Positions 34,324 through 43,410 of a stretch of 64,000 bases of DNA are shown here, piece after piece. The notes under the pieces are model-generated. The model made no database searches, was not told the origin of the DNA, and saw only the letters and a list, made by a program, of their open reading frames with translations. How positions within the stretch are numbered: position 1 is the first letter of the stretch; the number at the start of each line of letters is the position of its first letter. Source of the DNA: JAWPMT01 sp965267435 (GTDB lineage Bacteria > Bacteroidota > Bacteroidia > Cytophagales > Cyclobacteriaceae). The DNA lies in assembly GCA_965267435.1 (NCBI GenBank), contig OZ253960.1, positions 5,766,001-5,830,000 on the forward strand, read 5' to 3'. The translations under genes and the position numbers were made by a program.

Positions 34324-34650
34324 ATGATAAATGTTACCGAAAAGGCCAAGGACCAGCTACTTGTCCTGAGAGAAGAGGAAGGTCATTCTCTGGAACATCA
34401 CGTGCGCGTCGCCGTGAAGGGTGGAGGATGCTCAGGTCTGATGTATGACCTGGAATTTGATGACAAGATCACCGACAGCGACGATGTGTTTGAAGATCAG
34501 GGCATCAAACTTATAGTGGACAAGAAGAGCTTACTGTATCTCTTGGGTACTACCCTGGACTTTTCCGATGGGCTGAACGGCAAGGGTTTTCAGTTCGTCA
34601 ACCCCAATGCAGCCCGAACCTGCGGTTGCGGGGAAAGCTTCGCGATCTAG
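34324..34650 (+). CDS. HesB/IscA-type iron-sulfur assembly protein
   Basis: A 108-residue A-type carrier with the three conserved cysteines Cys36 (GGGCSG), Cys100 and Cys102 (TCGCG). It binds and hands on Fe-S clusters. It stands alone here, not in a suf or isc operon. Its TAG stop shares the palindrome CTAG with the TAG stop of the convergent histidine kinase gene. Confidence 0.93.
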   Translation: MINVTEKAKDQLLVLREEEGHSLEHHVRVAVKGGGCSGLMYDLEFDDKITDSDDVFEDQGIKLIVDKKSLLYLLGTTLDFSDGLNGKGFQFVNPNAARTCGCGESFAI

Positions 34651-36524
34651 GCGGGTTTTTCTTTCTTGATTGGGAGACTGATCGTAAAGGTCGTTCCTAC
34701 CCCCTTTTCGCTAGATGCCTGCAGATGTCCACCATGCTTATTGATGATTTGGTGGCTGATGGCTAGCCCCAGACCTGTACCTTCTCCTACCTCCTTGGTG
34801 GTAAAGAAAGGTTCGAATATTTTCCGCATGTTTTCCTCGGAGATACCGCTGCCGGTATCGGAGATCTGGATTTCCATGTAGTCGCCTGCCACTCGAGAAG
34901 ATACCGTGAGTGTACCCTCACCATGCATCGCAAATAGGGCGTTGTCAATGATATTGAGCAGTACCTGGCTGATCTCTCCGGGATTGCCGTACGTCATTGG
35001 GATGCGAGACAAGTTGTCCCTGAGTTCGATGCCGTGTGGGATACTAGGCTGGATCAGCGAAAGCGTGGATCGTATGATCTTGTTGATCGACATCTTTACA
35101 GGGGCCTTGTCATCCTGCCGCGAAAGATTCTTGAGACTGCTCATCAGATCACGAACTCTGTTGGTCCCATTCTCGATACCTTCGAGAAGCTTCTTTATTT
35201 CGAAGATGAGCACTTCGATCTCGAGTTCGTCCATCAGTTCCAGCAGGCGCCCACCTTTGGTTGTCTCTGAAAGCTCCGACCTCAACTCCAATATGAGAAG
35301 CAAGATTTCCTCCAGATCCTCAAAGTCTCTCATGAGGGGGGACACATTGCCAGATACATAGTTGATTGGGTTGTTGATCTCGTGGGCGAGGCCCGCGGTC
35401 AGCTGTCCAAGGGAAGCCAGCTTTTCTGATTCGATCAGTTTTGCCTGTGCGTCCTGCAGTTTGGTCAGGGCACTGCTGAGTTCCTGGTTGGATGTCTTCA
35501 GAGCCTCTTCCTGGTGCTTAAGTTCTGTGATGTCGGTGTGGACGCCCAGCACGTACTTGCGATCGTTGACGCGTAGGAGACTCTTTGTGAGGTAGAGCGA
35601 TTTCTTGCCGCCACTACCATCTTCATGGATAGATTCGGTGACACAATCGTGACCGGTGCGCAGGATCTCCTGGTCTTCCTGCATGAAGTTTTGGGCTTGT
35701 CCTTCGTCCATCTCCGTGGCCATTACAGACTTCCCCACTACGTCATGCACCTGCTCTGGGAAGCTATCAGATGCCGCCTTGTTCACAAGCACATAGATGC
35801 CTTCTTCGTCCCTGACGAATATATGGTTGGAAGTCGCATCGATCACTTTTTGGAAGAAGTCCCTTTGGGCCATGAGTTCTCGGGTACGTTCCTCTACGAT
35901 AGACTCAAGGTTTTCGTGATACTCTTCCAGTTGCTGCTCTATGCGCACCTTCTCCGTGATGTCGCTAAAGTTGCATGTCAAGCCCCGTACTTCGCCATGG
36001 TCTGTCAAAATAGGGGTGAAGATGATATTGAAGAACCGATCCCGCAGTTTGCGAGTGGTGGTCAGGTGGGCTCCGCCAAAAGCCTCGACAAAGTTCCGTT
36101 TCAGTTCGCGTGCCACGTCTTTAGGTACCACGGCGGATAATGACTTGCCGATTTCAGGTTGTGTCTGAAAATAGCGGCCCATGTCTGATTCATGCCGAGA
36201 GTTGAAATGCAAATACCTGAAATTCCTGTCGATGGAGAAGATATTGTGATCTGCCGCTCCCTCAATGACTGACTTAAGGTCTGCTGAGGCACTCTGCTCC
36301 AGCGCTTCCAGTTGCTGTCTCAACGAGATGGCCGTCTCACGCTCACGCCACCAGAGGGTGGCAACACCAAGGAGAAGGATTCCCATCGCGATACCAACGG
36401 CCTCTACAGAGAGAATAGGGGCTGAGAATTCGAACCACGAATCGGCGGCTATAGCAGCGGCCATCAATAGGATGACGGCGCTAACAATGAGAATAAACGC
36501 TTTGCGTGGTAAGGGCCTGCTCAT
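34647..36524 (-). CDS. Membrane PAS-domain sensor histidine kinase
   Basis: A 625-residue protein starting at MSRPLPRKAFILIVSAV; the frame extends 37 codons upstream without signs of coding. Two N-terminal membrane helices (about 10-54) are followed by a PAS domain (75-190), a coiled coil, a second PAS domain (215-330), another coiled coil and a HisKA domain with phospho-acceptor His381 (GLAHEINNPINYV). The ATPase domain has the N box (LLNIIDNALFAM), DTGSGI, FEPFFTTK and GTGLGLAIS. The kinase resembles the AtoS/NtrB branch. No response regulator gene adjoins it, so it is an orphan here. Confidence 0.93.
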   Translation of the reverse strand: MSRPLPRKAFILIVSAVILLMAAAIAADSWFEFSAPILSVEAVGIAMGILLLGVATLWWRERETAISLRQQLEALEQSASADLKSVIEGAADHNIFSIDRNFRYLHFNSRHESDMGRYFQTQPEIGKSLSAVVPKDVARELKRNFVEAFGGAHLTTTRKLRDRFFNIIFTPILTDHGEVRGLTCNFSDITEKVRIEQQLEEYHENLESIVEERTRELMAQRDFFQKVIDATSNHIFVRDEEGIYVLVNKAASDSFPEQVHDVVGKSVMATEMDEGQAQNFMQEDQEILRTGHDCVTESIHEDGSGGKKSLYLTKSLLRVNDRKYVLGVHTDITELKHQEEALKTSNQELSSALTKLQDAQAKLIESEKLASLGQLTAGLAHEINNPINYVSGNVSPLMRDFEDLEEILLLILELRSELSETTKGGRLLELMDELEIEVLIFEIKKLLEGIENGTNRVRDLMSSLKNLSRQDDKAPVKMSINKIIRSTLSLIQPSIPHGIELRDNLSRIPMTYGNPGEISQVLLNIIDNALFAMHGEGTLTVSSRVAGDYMEIQISDTGSGISEENMRKIFEPFFTTKEVGEGTGLGLAISHQIINKHGGHLQASSEKGVGTTFTISLPIKKEKPA

Positions 36525-36588
36525 AGGGGTGCCTAAAATAATAACCTCTCGGGAAATGACACCGCTGATCAGGCGACTTGAAGAAGAA

Positions 36589-38226
36589 TCAGTACATAAG
36601 GTCGTAGTAGTCCTTGGCCATTCTTCTGCTCGCAAACTCAGGGACTACACCATCAATCCCGGCAAAAACGATCTCCTGCCATTTCTTGGGCTTTTCATAA
36701 TAGGTAGGGATGACCTTCTTCTCCAGGATACTGTAGAGGTTTTCCGCATCTTGCTTGTCCTGCACTTCGATGGGTTCTTTGTAGTCCACGATAGGCAGCA
36801 CAAAGCAATTCTTACCGTCTTTCGCAAATTCCGGGATCCACCCGTCAAAGGTTGATAGGTTGACGGAGCCGTTCATGGCGGCAGTCATACCACTTGTGCC
36901 GGATGCTTCGCGCGTAACCCGCGGGTTGTTGAGCCAGACATCGGAGCCGGTCTTGAGCTTGCGTGAAAGCTCCATCTCGTAGCCGGTGAGGATCGCACAG
37001 TTGTGCTGGTCTTTTGTAAACCTTACGAGCCGGTTGAAGGTCTCAATGGCCGAGTGATCAAAAGGATACGGCTTGCCCGCCCAGATCACCTGGATGGGTT
37101 CCTTTGCGTTGTACAATATCTTGTGAAAGCGATCCAGATCATATAGGAGAAGGTCTGCCCGCTTGTAGCCTGCAAATCGCCGCGCCCACACCAATGTGAG
37201 GACGTCCGGATCGAAGATTTTTCCAGTCTGATTGGCCACCTCACGGAACAGCTCTTTCTTCAATTGCTTCTTACGGGGCAAATAGCTCTTTACATCCTTA
37301 TTTTCCCAGGCTTCCAGAATCTGCTGGTCTTGCCAGAAGTACTGGTTTTGTGCATTAGTGATAGGGACGATCTTGCTGATGCCGGAGAATTCCTCCCACA
37401 TATCCTGGGAGACTGTTGCGTGCAGTTTGGATACAGCATTGGAGATCTTCGCAAGTCGCAGCGCGGCAACTGTGTAGCTCAGCATCCCGTGATTTACTGT
37501 AACTTCCTTCAACTCTTTCTCGGAGAGCTTTCTGCCGAAGAATCCCATATTGTTGAGGAAGTTGCCGTCACGCTCCTCATTGCCCGCCTTTTCTGGTGTA
37601 TGGGTAGTAAATGCGAAATGATTTTTGGAAACGCCGTGGTCCTTCAGGTAGAAGAAGGCAGGGAGTCCGTGTCCTTCGTTCAAGTGGTAGACATCCGCGC
37701 CACCAAGTGCCTGGACGACCTTAGCGCCGCCTATCCCCAGTACAATACTCTGAGAGATCCTTGTTAGCTCATTGGCGTCGTACAGCCTATCGGTGATGGT
37801 ACGAGACAGGTGGTCGTTCTCGGGGACGTCTGTGGATAGCAGATACAAAGGAATGGTACCAAAGATCTCAGGCTTTAGGACGTACGCCTTGACCTTTACG
37901 TGAGGGTTGTCCAGAATGGCTACCTCTACAGTGATCCCAGTGTCCTCGAGGAAGTTGTAGTTCTTCTCAGTGAACTTCACATCCAGAGACTGATCTTCCT
38001 TTCTTGCCTGATCGTAATATCCATACTTCCATAGCATACCAATGCCGATCAGGTTCTGCTTTTGCTCGTAGGCACTCCGCATGTGCGAACCTGCGAGGAA
38101 TCCCAACCCTCCGGAATAGATCTTCAGGGCCTGGTCGACAGCGAACTCCATACTGAAGTAGGCGACTCTTTTACTGTACTCAGGCTTGGGTTTGTAGGGA
38201 TGATACCACTTGCTGTATTCTGACAT
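36589..38226 (-). CDS. Alpha-glucan phosphorylase-family protein without the PLP lysine
   Basis: A 545-residue protein of the short GlgP/AGP-type phosphorylase family. It has VAYFSMEFAVDQALKIYSGGLGFLAGSH, GADVYHLNEGHGLPAFF, FTTHTPEKAGNEERD, VWARRFAGYKRADLL, QVIWAGKPYPFD and the C-terminal VTREASGTSGMTAAMNG. In ordinary phosphorylases the last motif is GTSxMK, and its Lys binds pyridoxal phosphate. Here that residue is Thr448 (codon ACT at 36883-36885). It therefore may not use PLP in the usual way, and its activity should not be assumed. It lies alone, divergent from the FAD oxidoreductase. Confidence 0.88.
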   Translation of the reverse strand: MSEYSKWYHPYKPKPEYSKRVAYFSMEFAVDQALKIYSGGLGFLAGSHMRSAYEQKQNLIGIGMLWKYGYYDQARKEDQSLDVKFTEKNYNFLEDTGITVEVAILDNPHVKVKAYVLKPEIFGTIPLYLLSTDVPENDHLSRTITDRLYDANELTRISQSIVLGIGGAKVVQALGGADVYHLNEGHGLPAFFYLKDHGVSKNHFAFTTHTPEKAGNEERDGNFLNNMGFFGRKLSEKELKEVTVNHGMLSYTVAALRLAKISNAVSKLHATVSQDMWEEFSGISKIVPITNAQNQYFWQDQQILEAWENKDVKSYLPRKKQLKKELFREVANQTGKIFDPDVLTLVWARRFAGYKRADLLLYDLDRFHKILYNAKEPIQVIWAGKPYPFDHSAIETFNRLVRFTKDQHNCAILTGYEMELSRKLKTGSDVWLNNPRVTREASGTSGMTAAMNGSVNLSTFDGWIPEFAKDGKNCFVLPIVDYKEPIEVQDKQDAENLYSILEKKVIPTYYEKPKKWQEIVFAGIDGVVPEFASRRMAKDYYDLMY

Positions 38227-38429
38227 GGTCTTGTCTTGTATCGTGCTTTAAGCGCTCGAAATTAAGTGAACTACCAAACTTCTTGGGATCGAGGGGTTAT
38301 AATTTTTTCGGCTGCGGTGGTACAAACGTTTGCAGATGTTAGGCGCAGATTTGAGCGGGGTCGGAGATTCTCTAAAACCCCGAAGTTCCGACGAGTTCTT
38401 AAAGACGGAAAATCACCCATATTTGTGTC

Positions 38430-39545
38430 ATGCTGAGTGTTTGGGAACAGCGATCATTTCAATCCTACGACGTCATCATTGTCGGTGCCGGCATTAGTGG
38501 TCTTTCCACCGCAGCGTCGTTGCTGGAGGCCACGCCTGACCTCCGGGTTCTGGTCCTGGAACGTGGCCTGCTGCCATCAGGGGCAAGTACCCGCAATGCC
38601 GGTTTTGCCTGTTTTGGAAGCCTGACTGAGCTCCTAACGGATGTGGACGTCATGGGTTGGGATGCTATGCTGCAACTGGTCGAGCGTCGGTGGCGTGGAT
38701 TGGAAAAGACAACCGATCGATTAGGTGCTGAGGCGATCGATCTGCAAAGAAAGGGGGGATGGGAGATGCTTTACGCACCCGCTTCCGATTTTCACGATCA
38801 GATGGCCCAAATCAACAATTATCTGAGGGCTATTTTTCGTGAGGATGTGTTTTCTGATCGCAGTGCAGAGTTGTCAAAGTTTGGCCTGAAGGGTTTTCAG
38901 GGCATGCTCTACAATGAGTTTGAAGGGCAGTTGGATACAGGAAAGTTGATTGCCAGTCTTTGGAAATACGTGACCTCCAGGGGTGCTATGGTGCTTACAT
39001 CTTGCCCTGTCACTCACTTCGAGAGTGAGGAGGATAGTGTACTGGTACACACACCATCCATGGACTTTTCGTGCCAGCAGCTGATTCTCTGTACCAATGC
39101 CTTTACCAAAGAACTCATGGATGTGGACCTGGTGCCCGGTAGAGGTACAGTGCTAGTCGTTGAGCCCGAGGAGCCGCTGCGGTTGGAGGGTACTTACCAT
39201 TACGACGAAGGCTATTTCTACCTCAGGGATTTTTACCGGCGCATCATTTTTGGAGGTGGCCGCAACATTGATAAGGACACAGAAGAAACAACGGACCTCC
39301 GTGTCAATCCGATGATCCTGTCAAGGTTGTGCGAAGATTTGGATCATAAAATTCTGCCAGGTCAAAAATACCGCATCACCGACCAGTGGTCGGGGATCAT
39401 GGCCTTCGGGGAAAATAAGCAGCCCATCGTACAAAGGGTGGACGAGAGGGTCAGCCTTGGTGTGAGGCTTGGGGGCATGGGCGTTGCCATTGGCAGTATT
39501 GTCGGCCACGAGCTAGCAGAGATGGTTCTTCCCTCGATTCGATAA
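38430..39545 (+). CDS. FAD-dependent oxidoreductase of the DAO family
   Basis: A 371-residue protein. The dinucleotide-binding motif VIIVGAGISGLSTAASLLEA with ERG at the end of strand 2 is at residues 14-45. SGASTRNAGFACFGS follows, as in glycine or amino-acid oxidases of the DAO fold. The C-terminal QWSGIMAFGENKQPIVQRV and LGGMGVAIGSIVGHELA complete the FAD site. It probably oxidises an amine; the substrate is unknown. It precedes the NhaC gene by 38 bp on the same strand. Confidence 0.85.
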   Translation: MLSVWEQRSFQSYDVIIVGAGISGLSTAASLLEATPDLRVLVLERGLLPSGASTRNAGFACFGSLTELLTDVDVMGWDAMLQLVERRWRGLEKTTDRLGAEAIDLQRKGGWEMLYAPASDFHDQMAQINNYLRAIFREDVFSDRSAELSKFGLKGFQGMLYNEFEGQLDTGKLIASLWKYVTSRGAMVLTSCPVTHFESEEDSVLVHTPSMDFSCQQLILCTNAFTKELMDVDLVPGRGTVLVVEPEEPLRLEGTYHYDEGYFYLRDFYRRIIFGGGRNIDKDTEETTDLRVNPMILSRLCEDLDHKILPGQKYRITDQWSGIMAFGENKQPIVQRVDERVSLGVRLGGMGVAIGSIVGHELAEMVLPSIR

Positions 39546-39583
39546 ATTATGCGTAAATTTTCGATTCGCTTCAAAATATTCCT

Positions 39584-41047
39584 ATGTCTGAAAAGCGCGA
39601 ACCGACCTTATTAGAGGCCTTCGTTCCCATCATATTTCTCATTATTCTTTTATCAATCAATGTCTTCATATTTGGTGACAGTTCGCTGGATGGTTCCAAT
39701 CAAATTGTGCTGATCCTTTCGGCTGCTGTGGCAGCTATTGTCGCTACCAGACTGGGTTTCAAGTGGCGAGAACTCCGGGAAGGCGCGGTCAAGAGCATTA
39801 GCTCGGCAATGACATCCATGTTGATCTTACTGCTGATCGGCGCGCTGGCAGGTACCTGGCTGCTAAGTGGGATTGTGCCGGCGATGATCTATTATGGACT
39901 GCAGATCCTCAATCCTACCATCTTTCTGTTTGCCGCTTGCATCATTTGCTCAGTAGTGTCTATTGCCACGGGCAGTTCGTGGACCACAGCAGCTACTGTG
40001 GGGATCGCACTTATAGGCATAGGTAAAGCATTGGGGATATCAGAAGGGCTTGTGGCAGGTGCGATTCTATCAGGCGCCTATTTCGGCGATAAGTTGTCGC
40101 CTTTATCGGATACAACCAACCTGGCGCCAGCGATGGCTGGGACTGACCTTTTTACGCACATCCGATACATGACATTGACCACGGTCCCCTCGATTTCCAT
40201 AGCACTCGTGTTGTTTATTGTCATTGGTTTCTTTCAAGGCGAGGGTGGAGACATTGGCCAAAAGCAGGAGATGTTGCAGGCAATATCCAGCAGGTTTGAC
40301 CTCAATCCCCTCTTGTTTGTCGTTCCTGTCGTAGTTATTCTACTCATTGTACGGAAGGTGCCTGCGATTCCTGCCATCCTTGTTGGAGCATTACTCGGGG
40401 GTGTGTGGGCGTTGATCTTCCAGCCGGATCTGGTGAAAGAAGCTGCAGGTGAAGGCTACACTGGTATCGAGGCGACCTACAGGGGGCTGATGACGTCGAT
40501 GTATGGCGACATCAAGTTCTTGACAGGTATTTCGCAGTTCGATCAACCGGGAGACGAGCTGCTAAAGACAGGAGGTATGGCTGGCATGCTCGGCACGGTC
40601 TGGCTTATTATCTCAGCGATGGTATTTGGAGGGATCATGGAGAAAGCCGGTTTCCTCCGACGGATCACGATCGCGGTACTTCGGCAAGTGCGAAGCACCG
40701 GAGGACTCGTTACTTCGACTGCTGGGACGTGTATGTTCTTCAACCTCACGGCTTCTGATCAGTACCTGGCCATCGTCGTTCCCGGAAGGATGTACGCCGA
40801 TGTGTACAAAGACAAAGGGCTCGCCCCGGAAAATCTTAGTCGTACGTTGGAAGATTCAGGCACGGTGACGTCTGTGCTGGTGCCATGGAACACCTGCGGG
40901 GCATATCACTCAAAAGTGCTGGGTGTGGCGACAGGCACGTACTTACCGTACTGCTTTTTCAACCTGATCAGTCCGTTTATGACGATCTTGTTCGCTTACG
41001 CCAATATCAAAATTAGAAAAAGAGCGGAGGCCAAGGAGGCAGCATAG
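39584..41047 (+). CDS. Na+/H+ antiporter of the NhaC family
   Basis: A 487-residue membrane protein with about 11-12 helices. The NhaC hallmark region is ATGSSWTTAATVGIALIGIG followed by GAILSGAYFGDKLSPLSDTTNLAPAMAGTDLF. A second signature region near the end reads FNLTASDQYLAIVVPGRMY and LEDSGTVTSVLVPWNTCGAYH. It exchanges sodium for protons, or an organic substrate for cations as in some relatives. The exonuclease gene starts directly at its stop codon. Confidence 0.9.
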   Translation: MSEKREPTLLEAFVPIIFLIILLSINVFIFGDSSLDGSNQIVLILSAAVAAIVATRLGFKWRELREGAVKSISSAMTSMLILLLIGALAGTWLLSGIVPAMIYYGLQILNPTIFLFAACIICSVVSIATGSSWTTAATVGIALIGIGKALGISEGLVAGAILSGAYFGDKLSPLSDTTNLAPAMAGTDLFTHIRYMTLTTVPSISIALVLFIVIGFFQGEGGDIGQKQEMLQAISSRFDLNPLLFVVPVVVILLIVRKVPAIPAILVGALLGGVWALIFQPDLVKEAAGEGYTGIEATYRGLMTSMYGDIKFLTGISQFDQPGDELLKTGGMAGMLGTVWLIISAMVFGGIMEKAGFLRRITIAVLRQVRSTGGLVTSTAGTCMFFNLTASDQYLAIVVPGRMYADVYKDKGLAPENLSRTLEDSGTVTSVLVPWNTCGAYHSKVLGVATGTYLPYCFFNLISPFMTILFAYANIKIRKRAEAKEAA

Positions 41048-41635
41048 ATGTTTCGTGATAGCATAGACAAGGATCTCATCCAGCAATTGCCACTCACCAA
41101 GTTTGACGGAGAGATGGTGCTGGTGGATACACTCGACAAGTTTGCAGATTGCGTCAAGGATTTTGCGAATGAAAGGTACCTGGGCTTTGACACAGAGAAG
41201 AAACCCACATTCCAACGTGGGCAGTACCATCACACTGCGCTCGTGCAGCTAAGTACCTTGGAGCGGGCGTTTCTCATTCGCCTCAATATCATCGGATTTC
41301 TGCCGGCACTTATCAAACTCATGGCCAATCCCGACATCCTCAAAGTGGGGATCAGCATCTCTGACGACATCAAAGCGCTACAAAAAATACAGGATTTTGA
41401 ACCGGCAGGATTCGTAGAGCTCAATGACGTGGCTACAGACATTGGTGTCAAAGACAACGGTGTCAAAAAACTGGCAGCGATATTTCTGGAATCACGGATC
41501 TCCAAAAATCAGCAAACGTCCAATTGGGAAAATGCCGAGCTTACCGAAGGCCAAATGCGGTATGCCGCCACCGATGCGTGGGTTTGTGCCAAGATCTACG
41601 ACAAGCTTCAGCGCAAAGGCTATCTAGAGGGTTGA
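41048..41635 (+). CDS. 3'-5' exonuclease of the DEDDy (RNase D-like) family
   Basis: A 195-residue protein consisting of the exonuclease domain only. The catalytic residues are FDTE (Exo I), SISDDIKAL (Exo II) and YAATDAW (Exo III, Tyr-x3-Asp). It lacks the HRDC domains of full RNase D. It probably trims RNA or DNA 3' ends. Its ATG follows the nhaC stop with no gap, so the two are cotranscribed. Confidence 0.92.
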   Translation: MFRDSIDKDLIQQLPLTKFDGEMVLVDTLDKFADCVKDFANERYLGFDTEKKPTFQRGQYHHTALVQLSTLERAFLIRLNIIGFLPALIKLMANPDILKVGISISDDIKALQKIQDFEPAGFVELNDVATDIGVKDNGVKKLAAIFLESRISKNQQTSNWENAELTEGQMRYAATDAWVCAKIYDKLQRKGYLEG

Positions 41636-41642
41636 TCTGGAC

Positions 41643-43190
41643 TTACTCATCCACATCATCCACCTTACTCACCAGCAGTGCTGCGATGATCAGGGATACT
41701 CCTCCTGTGACCAGGGCATAGATCGACTGGCCTCCGTAGAGATTACGCACCATAAATCCGAGGATACTGGCTGCCGTGATCTGGGGTATGACGATGAAGA
41801 AATTAAAAATGCCCATATAGATCCCCAGCTTGTGTACAGGCAGCGCACCTGTGAGGATCGCGTAGGGCATCGACAGGATACTGGCCCATGCGAGGCCCAC
41901 ACCGAACATCGATATGATCAGCAGATTGGGGTCTTTGAAGAAGTAAATCGACAGCAACCCGAGGCCGCCGGCAATCAGTGAGTAAGTATGGACCTTTTTG
42001 CGACTGGTCTTAGCCGCCCACACAGGCAGGGCGAAGGCCACTATTGCAGCGATGCCGTTGTAGACCGCGAACAACACCGTCACCCAGTCAGCGCCATCGT
42101 TGTAGAGTTTGGAGGTGGTATCGGAGGTCCCGTAGATGTAGCTCGTCACGGCTGACGTGGTATATATCCACATGCTGAACAACGCGAACCATGAGAAGAA
42201 CTGGACGATAGCCAGTTGACCCATGGTTTTCGGCATTTTGAACAGGTCATTGACGACCTCGACAAAGCCGTTTTCCGTCTTGCCCGCCTTGGTCAACTGG
42301 CCTGTGATGACCTGCAGCAGCCCGAAGCCAAAAACCATAAATGCCAGTATGTAGAGCTCTTTGTCCCAGCCCTGGTTGTTAATGAGCAGGTACAAACCTC
42401 CGCCCGCTATGAACCAGTAGTAGCCATACTTGAGGAAGGTGGACGGAGGGAGCACCTCTTCATGGGAGACGGCTGATGCACCTTGCTTCTGCTGGGCTTC
42501 CTCGTCCTGAAATTTCTTCATCTCCTCTGGCGAATACTCTTTGGTTGTAAAGACAGTCCACAATACCGAAGCCAAAAAGACGATAGCTCCGATGATGAAA
42601 CTGAACTGGACGGAGGGAGGTACGATACCTTCGGCGGCAGTATTAGAGATGCCAAACCAATTGGTCATCATATAAGGGAGCGCCGAGGCCACCACAGCGC
42701 CGAGGCCAATAAAGAAGCTTTGCATGGCGAAGCCTGCTGTACGCTGATCGCTGGGCAACATGTCTCCGACGAAGGCCCGGAATGGCTCCATGGAGACGTT
42801 GATCGAACCGTCCATGATCCACAGCATACCGGCCGCCACCCACAGGTGCGGTGAGTAGGGCATGATAAGTAGGGCGCTACTTGCCAGAATGGCTCCCACC
42901 AAGAAGTAGGGTCGCCGCCGACCCAGTCGGTTCCAGGTCTTGTCGCTCATGTGTCCGATGATCGGCTGCACCACGAGGCCGGTGATGGGCGCGGCAATCC
43001 AAAGGATAGGGATCTGATCGATGTCCGCACCCAAGGTTTCGAAGATGCGGCTCACATTGGCGTTTTGCAGAGCGAAACCAAACTGGATGCCCAGAAAGCC
43101 GAAGCTCATGTTCCAGATCTGCCAAAAGGAAAGTCGGGGTTTCGAACTGGGTGCGCCACCGCCGGTGGGCATCGTACTGGGAGCTGCCAT
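41643..43190 (-). CDS. MFS sugar transporter, SLC45/sucrose-symporter-like
   Basis: A 515-residue protein starting at MAAPSTMPTGGGAPSSKPRLSFWQIWNMSFGFLG; the frame extends 41 codons upstream through unconvincing sequence. It has twelve hydrophobic segments. The GPH/SLC45 features QPIIGHMSDKTWNRLGRRRPYF and PFRAFVGDMLPSDQRTAGFAMQ are typical of maltose/sucrose proton symporters. It is not next to a glycosidase, so the substrate is a guess. It converges with the exonuclease gene (7-bp gap). Confidence 0.88.
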   Translation of the reverse strand: MAAPSTMPTGGGAPSSKPRLSFWQIWNMSFGFLGIQFGFALQNANVSRIFETLGADIDQIPILWIAAPITGLVVQPIIGHMSDKTWNRLGRRRPYFLVGAILASSALLIMPYSPHLWVAAGMLWIMDGSINVSMEPFRAFVGDMLPSDQRTAGFAMQSFFIGLGAVVASALPYMMTNWFGISNTAAEGIVPPSVQFSFIIGAIVFLASVLWTVFTTKEYSPEEMKKFQDEEAQQKQGASAVSHEEVLPPSTFLKYGYYWFIAGGGLYLLINNQGWDKELYILAFMVFGFGLLQVITGQLTKAGKTENGFVEVVNDLFKMPKTMGQLAIVQFFSWFALFSMWIYTTSAVTSYIYGTSDTTSKLYNDGADWVTVLFAVYNGIAAIVAFALPVWAAKTSRKKVHTYSLIAGGLGLLSIYFFKDPNLLIISMFGVGLAWASILSMPYAILTGALPVHKLGIYMGIFNFFIVIPQITAASILGFMVRNLYGGQSIYALVTGGVSLIIAALLVSKVDDVDE

Positions 43191-43410
43191 CGTAGTTAGG
43201 TTTGGATTGTAGTCACAAAATACGACCGGAATGATAGTGGATTCCGGCAAGCAATTCAAATTCATCCCGTTGTTAAGGGTCTCACACCTAGCCAATGGGT
43301 GCAGCCTAGTCACTTCGGCGATTGATGGAAGTCATTGTTTATCAGGGAAGTGATGAGTAACTTCTGGGTGCATCTGTATTGGGGTTTTAACTGAGGTGAT
43401 TCTCTGGTCT

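Noticed and set aside
34647..34650. Shared CTAG at the convergent stops of the IscA-like and kinase genes as a regulatory palindrome
   Set aside because: It is simply two TAG stop codons overlapping; too short to mean anything.
38341..38400. CGGGGT/ACCCCG pair before the FAD oxidoreductase as a terminator
   Set aside because: Only 6 bp with a 15-nt loop and no T-tract; located upstream of both divergent genes where no terminator is needed.
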